NCBI RefSeq assembly: GCF_002803155.1
Contig: NZ_NNBP01000005.1
Coordinates: forward strand, 124,001 to 188,000
Length of the DNA stretch: 64,000 bases
Direction: 5' to 3'
DNA from: Streptomyces sp. CB02959
Lineage (GTDB): Bacteria; Actinomycetota; Actinomycetes; Streptomycetales; Streptomycetaceae
The position numbers and the translations under genes were made by a program. The notes beneath the pieces were generated by a model, which was given only the letters and a program-made list of their open reading frames with translations, was not told the origin of the DNA and made no database searches. This document shows, piece by piece, positions 14,736-22,859 of the stretch; within the stretch, counting starts at the first letter, position 1, and every line of letters starts with the position of its first letter.

Positions 14736-17700
14736 TCACCCCCTCCCCTTGGAGAGCCAGGCCAGTTCACGGGCGATGCCGGCCGGTGTCTGGCTTTCCT
14801 GGGCGACGAAGGTGTCGATGGAGAGGACCGGACCGCCCGCCGTACCGGCCATCACCGCGGCACCGCCGAGTCCGGGCTCGATCTGCGGGGCGAGGCGCGG
14901 CCGGTATGCGGCCACCTCGTCCGTGACGCCGCGGAGTTGGGCGCGCAGGGTGGGGACGGAAGTGCGGATGCCGTCCATGAAACCGGTCATCACCAACTGG
15001 CCGGCCGGCCGCAGGATGCGGGCGTCCCGGGGCGGCGGCCCCTTCCAGGAAGTCAGGCTGCTGGTGATGGTGCCGAGGAGGGAGCGAACCGAGCCGATCA
15101 TGGACTTGATGCCGCCGATGAAGCCCTGAATCAAGCTGGCGCCGGCATCCCACAGTAGGGAGCCGACGCTCCCCAAAGCGCTTACGGCCATGGACGGGAC
15201 GCTGGCCAGCCAGTCCACGGCCCGCCCGATGCCCCCGCGCACGGCCGCGAAGAAGCCCGAGGCCGCTTGCGCCGCCTCGCCGGCCAGAAAGCCAGGCAGG
15301 GAGGCGATGGCCGAGAGCGCCTTTCCGGGCAGGCCGGCGAGCCAGGAGACGATGCCGCGGACCATATCCGGGATGACGCTGTGGCCAACCAGGTGGTCGT
15401 AGAGCCATTCGAAGGCGCCCGAAATACCGTTGACCACCGACTTCACCGCGGCAATTCCCGGAGCCAGGAATTTTTGAAGCCCGGATATGAACGTGATCAG
15501 CTTCTGAAGCGCCGGAATGGCATACTGTGTAATTGCCCCTACGCCCATACTGATCAACGCCGAGGACAGTTTTACGATCGGCGGGATAAGCGGGAGGAGG
15601 GCGGGCAGGAGCTGGCTGGCGAACTGCGTTCCAAGCTGCGTGAGCTGCGGAAGGAGCGGGGCGAGCGCGGTGAAGAGCTGGCCGAACGCTGCACCTACCT
15701 CGCCCATCGAGGTAGCGATTTGCGGCATGATCGGGGCGAGCGAATTGAAGATTACGACTAGCTGATCGGCGTATCCGCTAACCAGTTTCGCGATAATCGT
15801 GGCGAGCCCGGAAAGTACGGGTCCTAGGTATTTGGAAATCCCATTTGCTAGTTGCGAAATTACGGGAGCAAGCGATTTGAAAACGCGCCCGAGGGCGCCG
15901 AAAATCGGCTCGATCGCAGGCAGTAGAGCGGCGACGATCTTGCCGACGGCGGTGAGCAGCGGGGCGAAGGCGACAACGAGCTTCCCGGCCGCACCGGCGA
16001 GGGAGGCAAGGACGGGGCCGAGCGCTCGTAGGACTGGCTGGAGCGCAGCACCGAGCGCCTTGATCAACGTCTGCACCGGGGGCCCGAGTTGGGAAAGAAC
16101 CTGCCCGACGACACGCAGTGCCTGGCCCAGCAGCGGAGCGGCGGTCTTGCCGAGCTGCGCCATCGTGGCGAAGAGGGATTTCAGTCCACCCTGAACCTCC
16201 GGACCGGCAAACGCTGTTCGCATGGAACTCGTGATGGACTGCAACAACCCTAGAAAGCCTCCGCCGCTGACCTGCGCGGCGGAGAAGATCGTGGAGAAGA
16301 TCCCCTGCACGTTGCCGGCGATGTTGATGAGCTGGCCGAGGAGTCTGATCGCGGTCTCGATGGCACGCTCCATGGCACCGCTCTTGAACGCGCCGGCCAT
16401 CTTGGCGGAGAGCTGGTCGAGCTTCGCGCCGGCAACGTTGCTCAGCCGTTGGAACGCTGGCGCAGCCGCCACCGCAACCTGCGTCAGCGCGGTGACGAAC
16501 TGCCCTGGCACCCGGGAGAAGGCGCTCAGCCCCTTCGCGGCGCCGGCCAGTGCCTGCCCCAGGAGGCCGTTGGCGGACAACTGCCGTACGGCGGCCACGA
16601 CACCCGCGCCCATCTGGTTCAAGGCGCCGGCGGTGGCGACCAACCCGCGGCGGAACACTGGAAGTGCCACGGCACCGGCGGCGGTAATCTGGGCGGCCAG
16701 CCCGTCGAACAATCGCTGCTGAACGGCGGTCCGGATCGCGGCGAACTGCGGTTGCATCTCCTTGAACGCGGACACGAACGCGCGGGCATTCGGCGTCAGC
16801 TTCGCCATGGCCTCGTTGAACTGCGTTGCCTTCTCCGGATCGAATGCCGCCGCCATGGCATCACCGACACCGTGGGCGCCGATCTTCAGGGCCGCCGCTG
16901 CCGAGACAATGCCGACGATCCCGGTCGCCGCCAGGGCTGCGGCGGGCGCCATCCCTTGAAGCGCGGCCGTCAAGCCGGCCGTAACCGGCACGGAGGCACC
17001 GATCGCCGCCGAGATCTTCCCGAAGGTCCCGGCGATGCCGCCGACGCCGGCGGCGATACTCCGCAGCCGACTCAGCGCCGAGGACGTGCTGGCGATGGAG
17101 CGGCGGTCCCCCTCGGCCCGGACCGGCACGAGGATCGGCGGGGCGAGGTGGGCGAGCTCGGCGCGGAGCCGGGCAATCGCCGCACTGTTCGTCGTCGGCT
17201 GCACCCGGACAGGGAGCGGCCCCATGCCCCGAAGTTCACCGCGGACCCGCGTAGCGAATCCGGCGAGGGACGGCACCACGGGGACCGTGGCCCGCGCATA
17301 GATGGGTTTGCGGAGCTCTGCCCGGAGCCGTTCTTTGAAAGCGCGCATGTCCGGAAACACGGGCACCTTTACGCGCGCCCGCACCCGGTCAACGGCGACC
17401 TGGAGACGCTCGTCAAACCCGCTCGCATCCGGGACGACCGGCACGGCCACACGGGCGTTGGCGCCAGCCGCGGCGGCACGCACGGCGGCGACGAACCGCG
17501 CGGTGTCCGGGACGACGGGCACCTTCAGCTGCACCCGGACACGGCCGAGACGGACGCGGAGCTGCTCCGCGAAGCCCGCCACGTCGGGATCGACAGGTAC
17601 GTTCACGCGAGCGTCGGCGCCGGCGGCCGCGGCGCGCACGCCGGCGACGAACCGCGCCGCGTCCGCGACGACCGGCACCTTCAGCTGCGCCCGGACGCGG

Positions 17701-17882
17701 TCCAGCCGCGCCCGGAGCTGCTCCGCGAAGCCGGTGAAGTCCGGGACGACCTGCACGCCTACCTGGGCGCGCTGCTCGATCCTGTCGAGGTAGCGCTGAA
17801 GCGTGCTGGCGAATCCCGAGGTATCGGGCAGGACGCGGATTGCGAGGCGGTCCACCTCGCGTCCGCCCGGGGATCCTGCCAT
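14736..17882 (-). CDS. Tape measure protein
   Basis: 1048 residues from the ATG at 17882, preceded by GGAGGTGA. Residues about 10-230 hold degenerate tandem repeats of about 36 residues built around F-x-x-x-(L/V)R...(V/K)VPVVPD. The middle is alanine-rich helical with long hydrophobic segments (about 300-750), and the end is glycine-rich. At the usual 0.15 nm per residue it would set a tail of about 155 nm. The frame extends upstream to 18059, but that part overlaps the chaperone gene and is not protein-like. Confidence 0.92.
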   Translation of the reverse strand: MAGSPGGREVDRLAIRVLPDTSGFASTLQRYLDRIEQRAQVGVQVVPDFTGFAEQLRARLDRVRAQLKVPVVADAARFVAGVRAAAAGADARVNVPVDPDVAGFAEQLRVRLGRVRVQLKVPVVPDTARFVAAVRAAAAGANARVAVPVVPDASGFDERLQVAVDRVRARVKVPVFPDMRAFKERLRAELRKPIYARATVPVVPSLAGFATRVRGELRGMGPLPVRVQPTTNSAAIARLRAELAHLAPPILVPVRAEGDRRSIASTSSALSRLRSIAAGVGGIAGTFGKISAAIGASVPVTAGLTAALQGMAPAAALAATGIVGIVSAAAALKIGAHGVGDAMAAAFDPEKATQFNEAMAKLTPNARAFVSAFKEMQPQFAAIRTAVQQRLFDGLAAQITAAGAVALPVFRRGLVATAGALNQMGAGVVAAVRQLSANGLLGQALAGAAKGLSAFSRVPGQFVTALTQVAVAAAPAFQRLSNVAGAKLDQLSAKMAGAFKSGAMERAIETAIRLLGQLINIAGNVQGIFSTIFSAAQVSGGGFLGLLQSITSSMRTAFAGPEVQGGLKSLFATMAQLGKTAAPLLGQALRVVGQVLSQLGPPVQTLIKALGAALQPVLRALGPVLASLAGAAGKLVVAFAPLLTAVGKIVAALLPAIEPIFGALGRVFKSLAPVISQLANGISKYLGPVLSGLATIIAKLVSGYADQLVVIFNSLAPIMPQIATSMGEVGAAFGQLFTALAPLLPQLTQLGTQFASQLLPALLPLIPPIVKLSSALISMGVGAITQYAIPALQKLITFISGLQKFLAPGIAAVKSVVNGISGAFEWLYDHLVGHSVIPDMVRGIVSWLAGLPGKALSAIASLPGFLAGEAAQAASGFFAAVRGGIGRAVDWLASVPSMAVSALGSVGSLLWDAGASLIQGFIGGIKSMIGSVRSLLGTITSSLTSWKGPPPRDARILRPAGQLVMTGFMDGIRTSVPTLRAQLRGVTDEVAAYRPRLAPQIEPGLGGAAVMAGTAGGPVLSIDTFVAQESQTPAGIARELAWLSKGRG

Positions 17883-17896
17883 CGCCGCATCACCTC

Positions 17897-18340
17897 CTAG
17901 TCGTCGGCTGGTGCGCTGCGAAGCCGCTCGGGGAGCGCCTGCGCCAGGGGGTGCTGGGAAAGGTCCAACGGCCCGGCGCTCCGCGGCCGGCTGCGCGGGC
18001 GGGGAACGGGCTCGGGCGGCGGGACCGCCTTTCGGCTGTGCGCCTGCGCGACGGTCCATGCGGTGTGCTGGGCGGCGTCAACGACGTGGGCCAGCAGGTG
18101 GGCGTGAAGGTCCCAACCGCGGTCGGCCGGATCGCCGCCGAGCGCGGTGGCGAGCGCGGAGCCGGAGGGGAGGTGCTCGACCAGATCACGGACACGGCGC
18201 GGCGCGAGCCGGCCGCGCCACACATCGGCCAGGTCCAGGCCGTAATGATGCTGAAGGTCGGCCCGAAGGGCCGCGCCGTGTCCTTGGCTGATCAGCTGGC
18301 CGAGCTGGAGGCTTCCGGGACCTGGGTACCCGCCTGCCAC
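17897..18340 (-). CDS. Tail assembly chaperone, downstream (T-like) frame
   Basis: 147 codons from a GTG at 18340, overlapping the end of the upstream chaperone by 49 nt in the -1 frame. This is the arrangement of the G / G-T pair that guards tape measure proteins, and the product (LQLGQLISQGHGAALRADLQ) fits. The overlap is open in the -1 frame only between a TGA just upstream and the TGA of the first gene. I see no canonical slippery heptamer there, so either unusual slippage or independent initiation at the GTG may be used. Confidence 0.75.
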   Translation of the reverse strand: MAGGYPGPGSLQLGQLISQGHGAALRADLQHHYGLDLADVWRGRLAPRRVRDLVEHLPSGSALATALGGDPADRGWDLHAHLLAHVVDAAQHTAWTVAQAHSRKAVPPPEPVPRPRSRPRSAGPLDLSQHPLAQALPERLRSAPADD

Positions 18341-18645
18341 CTCTCAATGAGGCCCATCAAGACCCCCAACTCCCAGGTGGCGAGCTCGGACTCAAGTAGG
18401 GCACGGTCGTCCGCCACGGTGAGCAGGAGGCGCCGCATGGCGCCCTTGACTGCATCGAGTCGGTTCTCGCTGCCTGCCGTCGTGATCTCGCCGAGCAGCT
18501 GCTCGACAGTGGCGTCATCGCCATCGTCGAGCATCAGCACGGACTGGAGGCCGACCACGGCCCCGGAGTCTAGGAGGACTGGCAGGGCTTCGTAGGTCAC
18601 CTGGGCCTCGGCGCGCAGTGCGGCTATCGACAGTGGCTGGGGCAT
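18292..18645 (-). CDS. Tail assembly chaperone (G-like)
   Basis: 117 residues, helical, acidic, between the tail tube gene and the tape measure, matching the conserved position of gpG-type chaperones. It overlaps the second chaperone frame. The gap to the tail tube gene holds a plus-strand insertion (18759-19802). Confidence 0.75.
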   Translation of the reverse strand: MPQPLSIAALRAEAQVTYEALPVLLDSGAVVGLQSVLMLDDGDDATVEQLLGEITTAGSENRLDAVKGAMRRLLLTVADDRALLESELATWELGVLMGLIERWQAGTQVPEASSSAS

Positions 18646-18758
18646 GTTTGGGCTCCTCGTACGGGTGACTTGTGGAACCGAGGCGCAAATCAGCGCGTGC
18701 GGTGTAAGTGAAGCGCTGATGGAAAGTGCGCCGTAGGCCGATTATTTGAAGGGACGCA

Positions 18759-19802
18759 ATGACACGAAGTGATTTAGGGGCACTGGCGACCATTGCCTGG
18801 GCGGCATCTCTCTGGGTGCAGGCGATGACGGTGGCATCTCAGCGCCGCGGCAAACGAACTTGGTTGGAGCGAGTGTCGTGGAAGCGGGCGACCAACCAAG
18901 CAAAAAGGCGACGAGCTGCCTTTGAAGCGAAGATGGATAGGAGCGATTTGGCGGCTCTTCCGAGGCCAGCCATGGACTACTTGGAGCGTGACGATGTGCT
19001 CCTCCAAGCGTCTACACAGGCATGGAAGGCCAAGGCGATCGTTACAACCGTGCTGGCTCTTAACGTCGGTGGCGCCTTGTTCGCAGTTCTACTGATTGGC
19101 AATTCGAGCCGACGGCTAGCGCTTCTTGCGTTCCCGCTACTGGTCGGGCCGCTCACGGTCACGATCTGGCTGAACCTGCTGACCTTGGGGCACGGAATGC
19201 AGCGATGGACGACCGAAGTGGTGACGGCGACAGCGCGGCGTTCGTACGAGGCCCTGCTGGATTGCTTCGAAACGACAGGTGCGCAACCTACAGGAGGTCA
19301 GCCATACCATTCCCTACACATTCCAGCGGTTCGGGCCTTGGAGGACTTTGCTCGCGCCTTAGAGAAATATGCAACGAAAAGAGCACTGCCCGACAGTCGA
19401 AACCCCATGCCTCAGGTAGTCAGAATCTACGCTGCGGCCGCAGCACATGTGCGCACTCTCCGAGACGAAGTGGAACTCGATCGGGAGGACGGACGCAAGC
19501 AAGCGCTACTCGAAGTAGGGCGGATGCTTACGGTGCTGGCGGGGCCGAACCTTCGGGACCTGGTTACGGTCAACAGCGACGACGAGAGCCTGCTCGACGC
19601 CCATCGTGACCATACGACGTGGCAACGACAGACGCTCACCCTGGCGATCTTCACTCTGGCACTGACCGGCGTCGTCGTCGTTCTGGCTCTGTCGTGGGCT
19701 GAGGTTGGCGCCGCTGTCGCCACGGTAATTGCGACGTTCGTAGTCGCATCGTGGGGCAGGAATTTGGGCCTCTCGCCAGGAGGTAGCGGGGCAAGCAGCT
19801 GA
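18759..19802 (+). CDS. Membrane protein moron inserted in tail module, unknown
   Basis: 347 residues on the opposite strand to all surrounding tail genes. AAGGGA lies 6 nt before the ATG. Predicted membrane segments: a weak one near 10-25, a pair at about 93-140 (TTVLALNVGGALFAVLLIG; LALLAFPLLVGPLTVTIWL) and a C-terminal pair at about 295-335. A soluble domain of about 150 residues lies between the pairs, with IYAAAAAHVRTLRDEVELDRED. The stop lies 5 nt from the convergent tail tube stop. GC content is lower than in the neighbours. An 8-bp inverted repeat ATCAGCGC/GCGCTGAT (18689-18720) lies upstream. Probably lysogenic conversion or exclusion. No known family recognised. Confidence 0.7.
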   Translation: MTRSDLGALATIAWAASLWVQAMTVASQRRGKRTWLERVSWKRATNQAKRRRAAFEAKMDRSDLAALPRPAMDYLERDDVLLQASTQAWKAKAIVTTVLALNVGGALFAVLLIGNSSRRLALLAFPLLVGPLTVTIWLNLLTLGHGMQRWTTEVVTATARRSYEALLDCFETTGAQPTGGQPYHSLHIPAVRALEDFARALEKYATKRALPDSRNPMPQVVRIYAAAAAHVRTLRDEVELDREDGRKQALLEVGRMLTVLAGPNLRDLVTVNSDDESLLDAHRDHTTWQRQTLTLAIFTLALTGVVVVLALSWAEVGAAVATVIATFVVASWGRNLGLSPGGSGASS

Positions 19803-19807
19803 AGCGG

Positions 19808-20377
19808 TCAGGAGCTGGGGCCGGTGCTGGTGACGGTGGCCCATTCACCGATGTCGCCGCCGAGGCTGTCGGAGCCGAGGAGGGTGGCCGTGATGGGGAA
19901 CTGCATGAACTTGGTGGCGTCCAGGCTCACAGCGTCGGAGCCGAGGAGAGAGGTGCGTGGGTGCCAGAGCGGCAGGAGGTGCTGCCCGTCCACGATGACG
20001 AAGAGGAGCGCGGCCACCTGCGGCTCGGGGCGGGCGGGGATGCGGAAGGAACCGTCGGGCTGTACCCGGTCCTTTCCGGCGCCGAAGTACAGCCGGTAGG
20101 TGTCCGCGGTGGCCTGCACCGATTGGAAGGTGATCGAGTACGTCACGTCTGGGCTGGTCTGGCGCAGCTTCGCGTTCTGCCAGGTGCCGATGGTTTCGGG
20201 GTCGTCGCCGTCGCGGGCGATTTCGGGCATGTCGTCGAGTGACGTGTGGCCGATGTTGGTCCAGGCCGGGCCGGGGTTTCGGGGGTCGGTGATGGCCATC
20301 GGCTTCGGGGTGTCGGGGTCGGCAAGGAAGATAAAGCCGGTGCCCGGGATGATGGCTGCCTCGTCGATGAGGGGCAT
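19808..20377 (-). CDS. Major tail (tube) protein
   Basis: 189 residues, beta-rich, with the actinophage tail-tube start MPLIDEAAIIPGTGFIFLADPDTPKP and TYSITFQSVQATADTYRLYFG. It follows the connector genes and precedes the chaperones, as expected of a siphovirus tube subunit. Confidence 0.85.
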   Translation of the reverse strand: MPLIDEAAIIPGTGFIFLADPDTPKPMAITDPRNPGPAWTNIGHTSLDDMPEIARDGDDPETIGTWQNAKLRQTSPDVTYSITFQSVQATADTYRLYFGAGKDRVQPDGSFRIPARPEPQVAALLFVIVDGQHLLPLWHPRTSLLGSDAVSLDATKFMQFPITATLLGSDSLGGDIGEWATVTSTGPSS

Positions 20378-20380
20378 GTG

Positions 20381-20824
20381 TCAACCTCCATGGGAGTGCG
20401 TGTGGGTGGGCAGGGGACGGGCGGTGATCTGGTACGTGGCTTGGAAGCGGAAGAGGTCGGAGCCGGGGGTGGGGTGGCTGTCGCGGAGCTCGGCCGGCCC
20501 GGAGGCCTCGGCCCGGAAGTGGGAGAGGTATCCGTCGGCCCCGGCGTGCGCGAACTGAGCGGTGCACGCGTCGAAGAGGACAGCCCGGACCTCTCTGGCC
20601 AGGCGGTGGGCGGCGCGCCGGTCGCCGGCCGCGGCCTGGACGTCGATAAGTGCGGCGTCCAAACCACGGGGGTCCGGGGCTGCGCCGGCAACCCGCCGGG
20701 CGACTACGAGTGGTAGGCGGTCGGGCCAGTCGTCTGGCCAGAGCGTGAATACGTTCGCCGCCGGTAGCCCGGCGGCCAGGGCAGCACGCACCAGCTCGTC
20801 GGTGTCGGGAAGAACGGGGGTCAT
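20381..20824 (-). CDS. Tail terminator / minor capsid-type connector protein
   Basis: 147 residues beginning MTPVLPDTDELVRAALAAGLP, with FRFQATYQITARP near the end. Size and position between the DUF5403-like gene and the tail tube gene fit a tail terminator. It ends in a His-rich tail (THTHSHGG). The ATG overlaps the upstream stop by 4 nt. Confidence 0.72.
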   Translation of the reverse strand: MTPVLPDTDELVRAALAAGLPAANVFTLWPDDWPDRLPLVVARRVAGAAPDPRGLDAALIDVQAAAGDRRAAHRLAREVRAVLFDACTAQFAHAGADGYLSHFRAEASGPAELRDSHPTPGSDLFRFQATYQITARPLPTHTHSHGG

Positions 20825-21111
20825 TCTTGGCCTGCCTCGATGGCATGGATGCCTTCGACGAATCGACCGTTGGCGGCGATGTAGCCGTAGTTGATGGCCA
20901 GAATCTGAGGGTGGGAGAGGGAGACGGTGGAGTCGGTTGCGCTCGTCTCCACGCGCAGGGAGTCGCGGAGCCGGCCGGTGCGTACGTGGCTATCGACTAC
21001 GGCCTGCACACGGGCGGCCCGGCCCTCCAGCTCCGCGCGCACCGCGGCGCGGATGGCAGCAAGGTGGGCGATGTGGGCGTCAAGTGCGGGGTTGACGCGG
21101 ACCATGGTCAC
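20821..21111 (-). CDS. Head-tail joining protein (DUF5403-like)
   Basis: 96 residues: a long N-terminal helix (NPALDAHIAHLAAIRAAVRAELEGRA), then beta segments (HVRTGRLRDSLRVE, ILAINYGYIAANGRFVEGIHAI). This pattern is common in actinophage tail-completion proteins. Coupled by 4-nt overlaps on both sides. Confidence 0.75.
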   Translation of the reverse strand: MTMVRVNPALDAHIAHLAAIRAAVRAELEGRAARVQAVVDSHVRTGRLRDSLRVETSATDSTVSLSHPQILAINYGYIAANGRFVEGIHAIEAGQE

Positions 21112-21422
21112 CTCCGGCGGATGATCGCGGTGTCGTGTTGGGTGCGGCGTGATCCGCGACGGTGCGCCGGGTCGCCGGCGATGGTCCAGGTCTGGTCGCG
21201 CCAGACGATGCGGGACCAGGGGCCGGTGGGTAGGGCACGGGCAATGACCCGGTAGGTAGTGGTCACGAGGTAGCCGCCCTCGGGGTATTCGGTAGAGGCC
21301 AAGGGCTGGACACGGCAGCGCACGGTGACCGGATCCCCTTCGGGCCCGCGGGTCCCGTCAGGCAGTGCCGGCCCCGCGGGATAGATCACGATCTCCTCGG
21401 GGCCGTCATCCAGGAGACTCAC
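21108..21422 (-). CDS. Head-tail connector (stopper-like)
   Basis: 104 residues from a GTG at 21422 that overlaps the previous stop as GTGA, which decides the start over the longer frame. The product is a small beta-barrel-type protein (VTVRCRVQPLAST, WRDQTWTIAGDPA). Position fits the stopper of the head-tail interface. Confidence 0.7.
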   Translation of the reverse strand: MSLLDDGPEEIVIYPAGPALPDGTRGPEGDPVTVRCRVQPLASTEYPEGGYLVTTTYRVIARALPTGPWSRIVWRDQTWTIAGDPAHRRGSRRTQHDTAIIRRR

Positions 21423-21847
21423 CAGCACCACCCCGGTGGCCACGGTGGATCGGGCCGGCAGTTGCACGGGCGGTGGTGGTGTCGGCAGCGGCGGGGGGTG
21501 GCGGGCGCGACGGTGAAGGCGCCACGGTTGATCCCGAGCATGGCCAGTTCGTCGGGGAGCAGGGTGAGGAAGCCGGCCGCGGCACGGGAATCCAGCTGGT
21601 AGGAGTAATCACCGTCGCCCTCTGCTCGGTAGCCCTCGGGGTTCCGGGCGACGCGGGCGACCATGGACGCCTCTACGAAATCCACCGTGGCCTGGGTGAC
21701 TTGGCCGGAGCCTATGCGCCGATCAAGGTCCCGAACGCGTCCGTACAGGTACGTCTCCGCCTGCGCGATGAGCGCGCGGATCTGCTCGTCGGACAGTTCG
21801 GTCCCTTCCGGGAGCAGCGCCTTGACCTGATCAACGCTCGCCGTCAC
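21419..21847 (-). CDS. Head-tail adaptor (Gp19/Gp15-like)
   Basis: 142 residues. The helical start VKALLPEGTELSDEQIRALIAQAETYLYGRV is typical of adaptors that bind the portal. GGAGG lies upstream of the GTG at 21847. It overlaps the end of the glycosyltransferase gene by 17 nt. The C-terminal 20 residues are His/Cys/Pro-rich and look like a run-on. Confidence 0.75.
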   Translation of the reverse strand: MTASVDQVKALLPEGTELSDEQIRALIAQAETYLYGRVRDLDRRIGSGQVTQATVDFVEASMVARVARNPEGYRAEGDGDYSYQLDSRAAAGFLTLLPDELAMLGINRGAFTVAPATPRRCRHHHRPCNCRPDPPWPPGWCW

Positions 21848-22859
21848 CACGCCTCCGTTCACCGAGGGCCTCGATGGCGTCGGCCCACAACTTCAGGTCC
21901 GCGGTGGGGTCCAGCTCGGCGGAGCGTTCCAGCGCGCGCTGTGAGGCCGCCTCCCACTGGTCCGGCTCCAGGACCGCAGCGAGGGCGGAGAGCCAGGAGT
22001 CGAGGTCGTCGCGGTCAGCGAAGATGCCGGCGTGGCCGAGGGATTCGGCAAGGCCGGGGGTGGGGTGAGCGATGACGGGGATGCCGGAGGCGAGGGCCTC
22101 GACGCCGACCCGGCCCCAGGATTCGTAGGCGCTGGGCATAAGCACCACACGGGACCGGGCATAGACGCGGTCGCGCATACCGTGCCCGGGAACGTGATCG
22201 ATGATCTCCAGGTTCGGCAGTGGCTGCGGCGGGCGGATCTGGTCCCCATAGGCGCCGAGGACGCCCAGAAACTTCGTCTCCGGCATCCGGGCAGCGATCC
22301 GCCAGAACAGGTCCCCGCCCTTTTCCCCGTTGAGGTTGACGAGGGTCACGCACTCCCCCGGCATCGTGCGGTACTCCTCCGCATACACCGGGGGCCGCAC
22401 GATCGCGGTCGTCTGCGGCCGGGCGTGGTCGGCGAACTCGCCGTAGAACACCTCGGCCTCGGATTCCATCCAGTGCGAGTTGTAGACGGCGAGATCGACG
22501 CCGGCCGCGTGCCGGAACGTCGGCGCGTGGGTGTTGTGGCAGACCGCGACCATCGGCACCCGGTACTCCCGGGCCAGCGAGGCGACCAGCGGCACGTTCT
22601 CCAGGTGGGACAGCAGCACATCGGACTGGCGGGCGTGGTCGGCGAAGTCGATGCGCGCCTGGAACGGGACCACCTGCACCCCATCGAGGTCGTAGCGGTG
22701 CGGGATCGGCCCATACCGCGACAGCCACACCGTTACCTCGTGGCCGTGCTCCACCAGGGCGCGGAGCATGGAGTGGAGCATCCATTCCCCGCCCGCGTTG
22801 TGGGCGGGTGGGTACGCGTGCACCCGGGCCGTGATCTTCAGCGGGCGGGGGTCGGCCAT
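21831..22859 (-). CDS. GT4-family glycosyltransferase within head module
   Basis: 342 residues with a GT-B fold. The N-terminal domain has HAYPPAHNAGGEWMLHSMLRALVEHGHEVTV, and the C-terminal nucleotide-sugar domain has RSRVVLMPSAYESWGRVGVEALASGIPVIAHPTPGLAESLG, with the EX7E-type pair (E in YESWG and E in VGVEAL). No signal peptide, so it acts in the cytosol. The ATG overlaps the capsid stop by one nt, so it is made with the capsid. The likely job is to put sugars on capsid or tail proteins. The donor and target are not known. Confidence 0.88.
   Translation of the reverse strand: MADPRPLKITARVHAYPPAHNAGGEWMLHSMLRALVEHGHEVTVWLSRYGPIPHRYDLDGVQVVPFQARIDFADHARQSDVLLSHLENVPLVASLAREYRVPMVAVCHNTHAPTFRHAAGVDLAVYNSHWMESEAEVFYGEFADHARPQTTAIVRPPVYAEEYRTMPGECVTLVNLNGEKGGDLFWRIAARMPETKFLGVLGAYGDQIRPPQPLPNLEIIDHVPGHGMRDRVYARSRVVLMPSAYESWGRVGVEALASGIPVIAHPTPGLAESLGHAGIFADRDDLDSWLSALAAVLEPDQWEAASQRALERSAELDPTADLKLWADAIEALGERRRGDGER

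Noticed and set aside
16449..17900. 483-codon plus-strand frame opposite the tape measure gene
   Set aside because: Arg/Gly/Asp-rich shadow produced by codon bias of the real gene on the minus strand.
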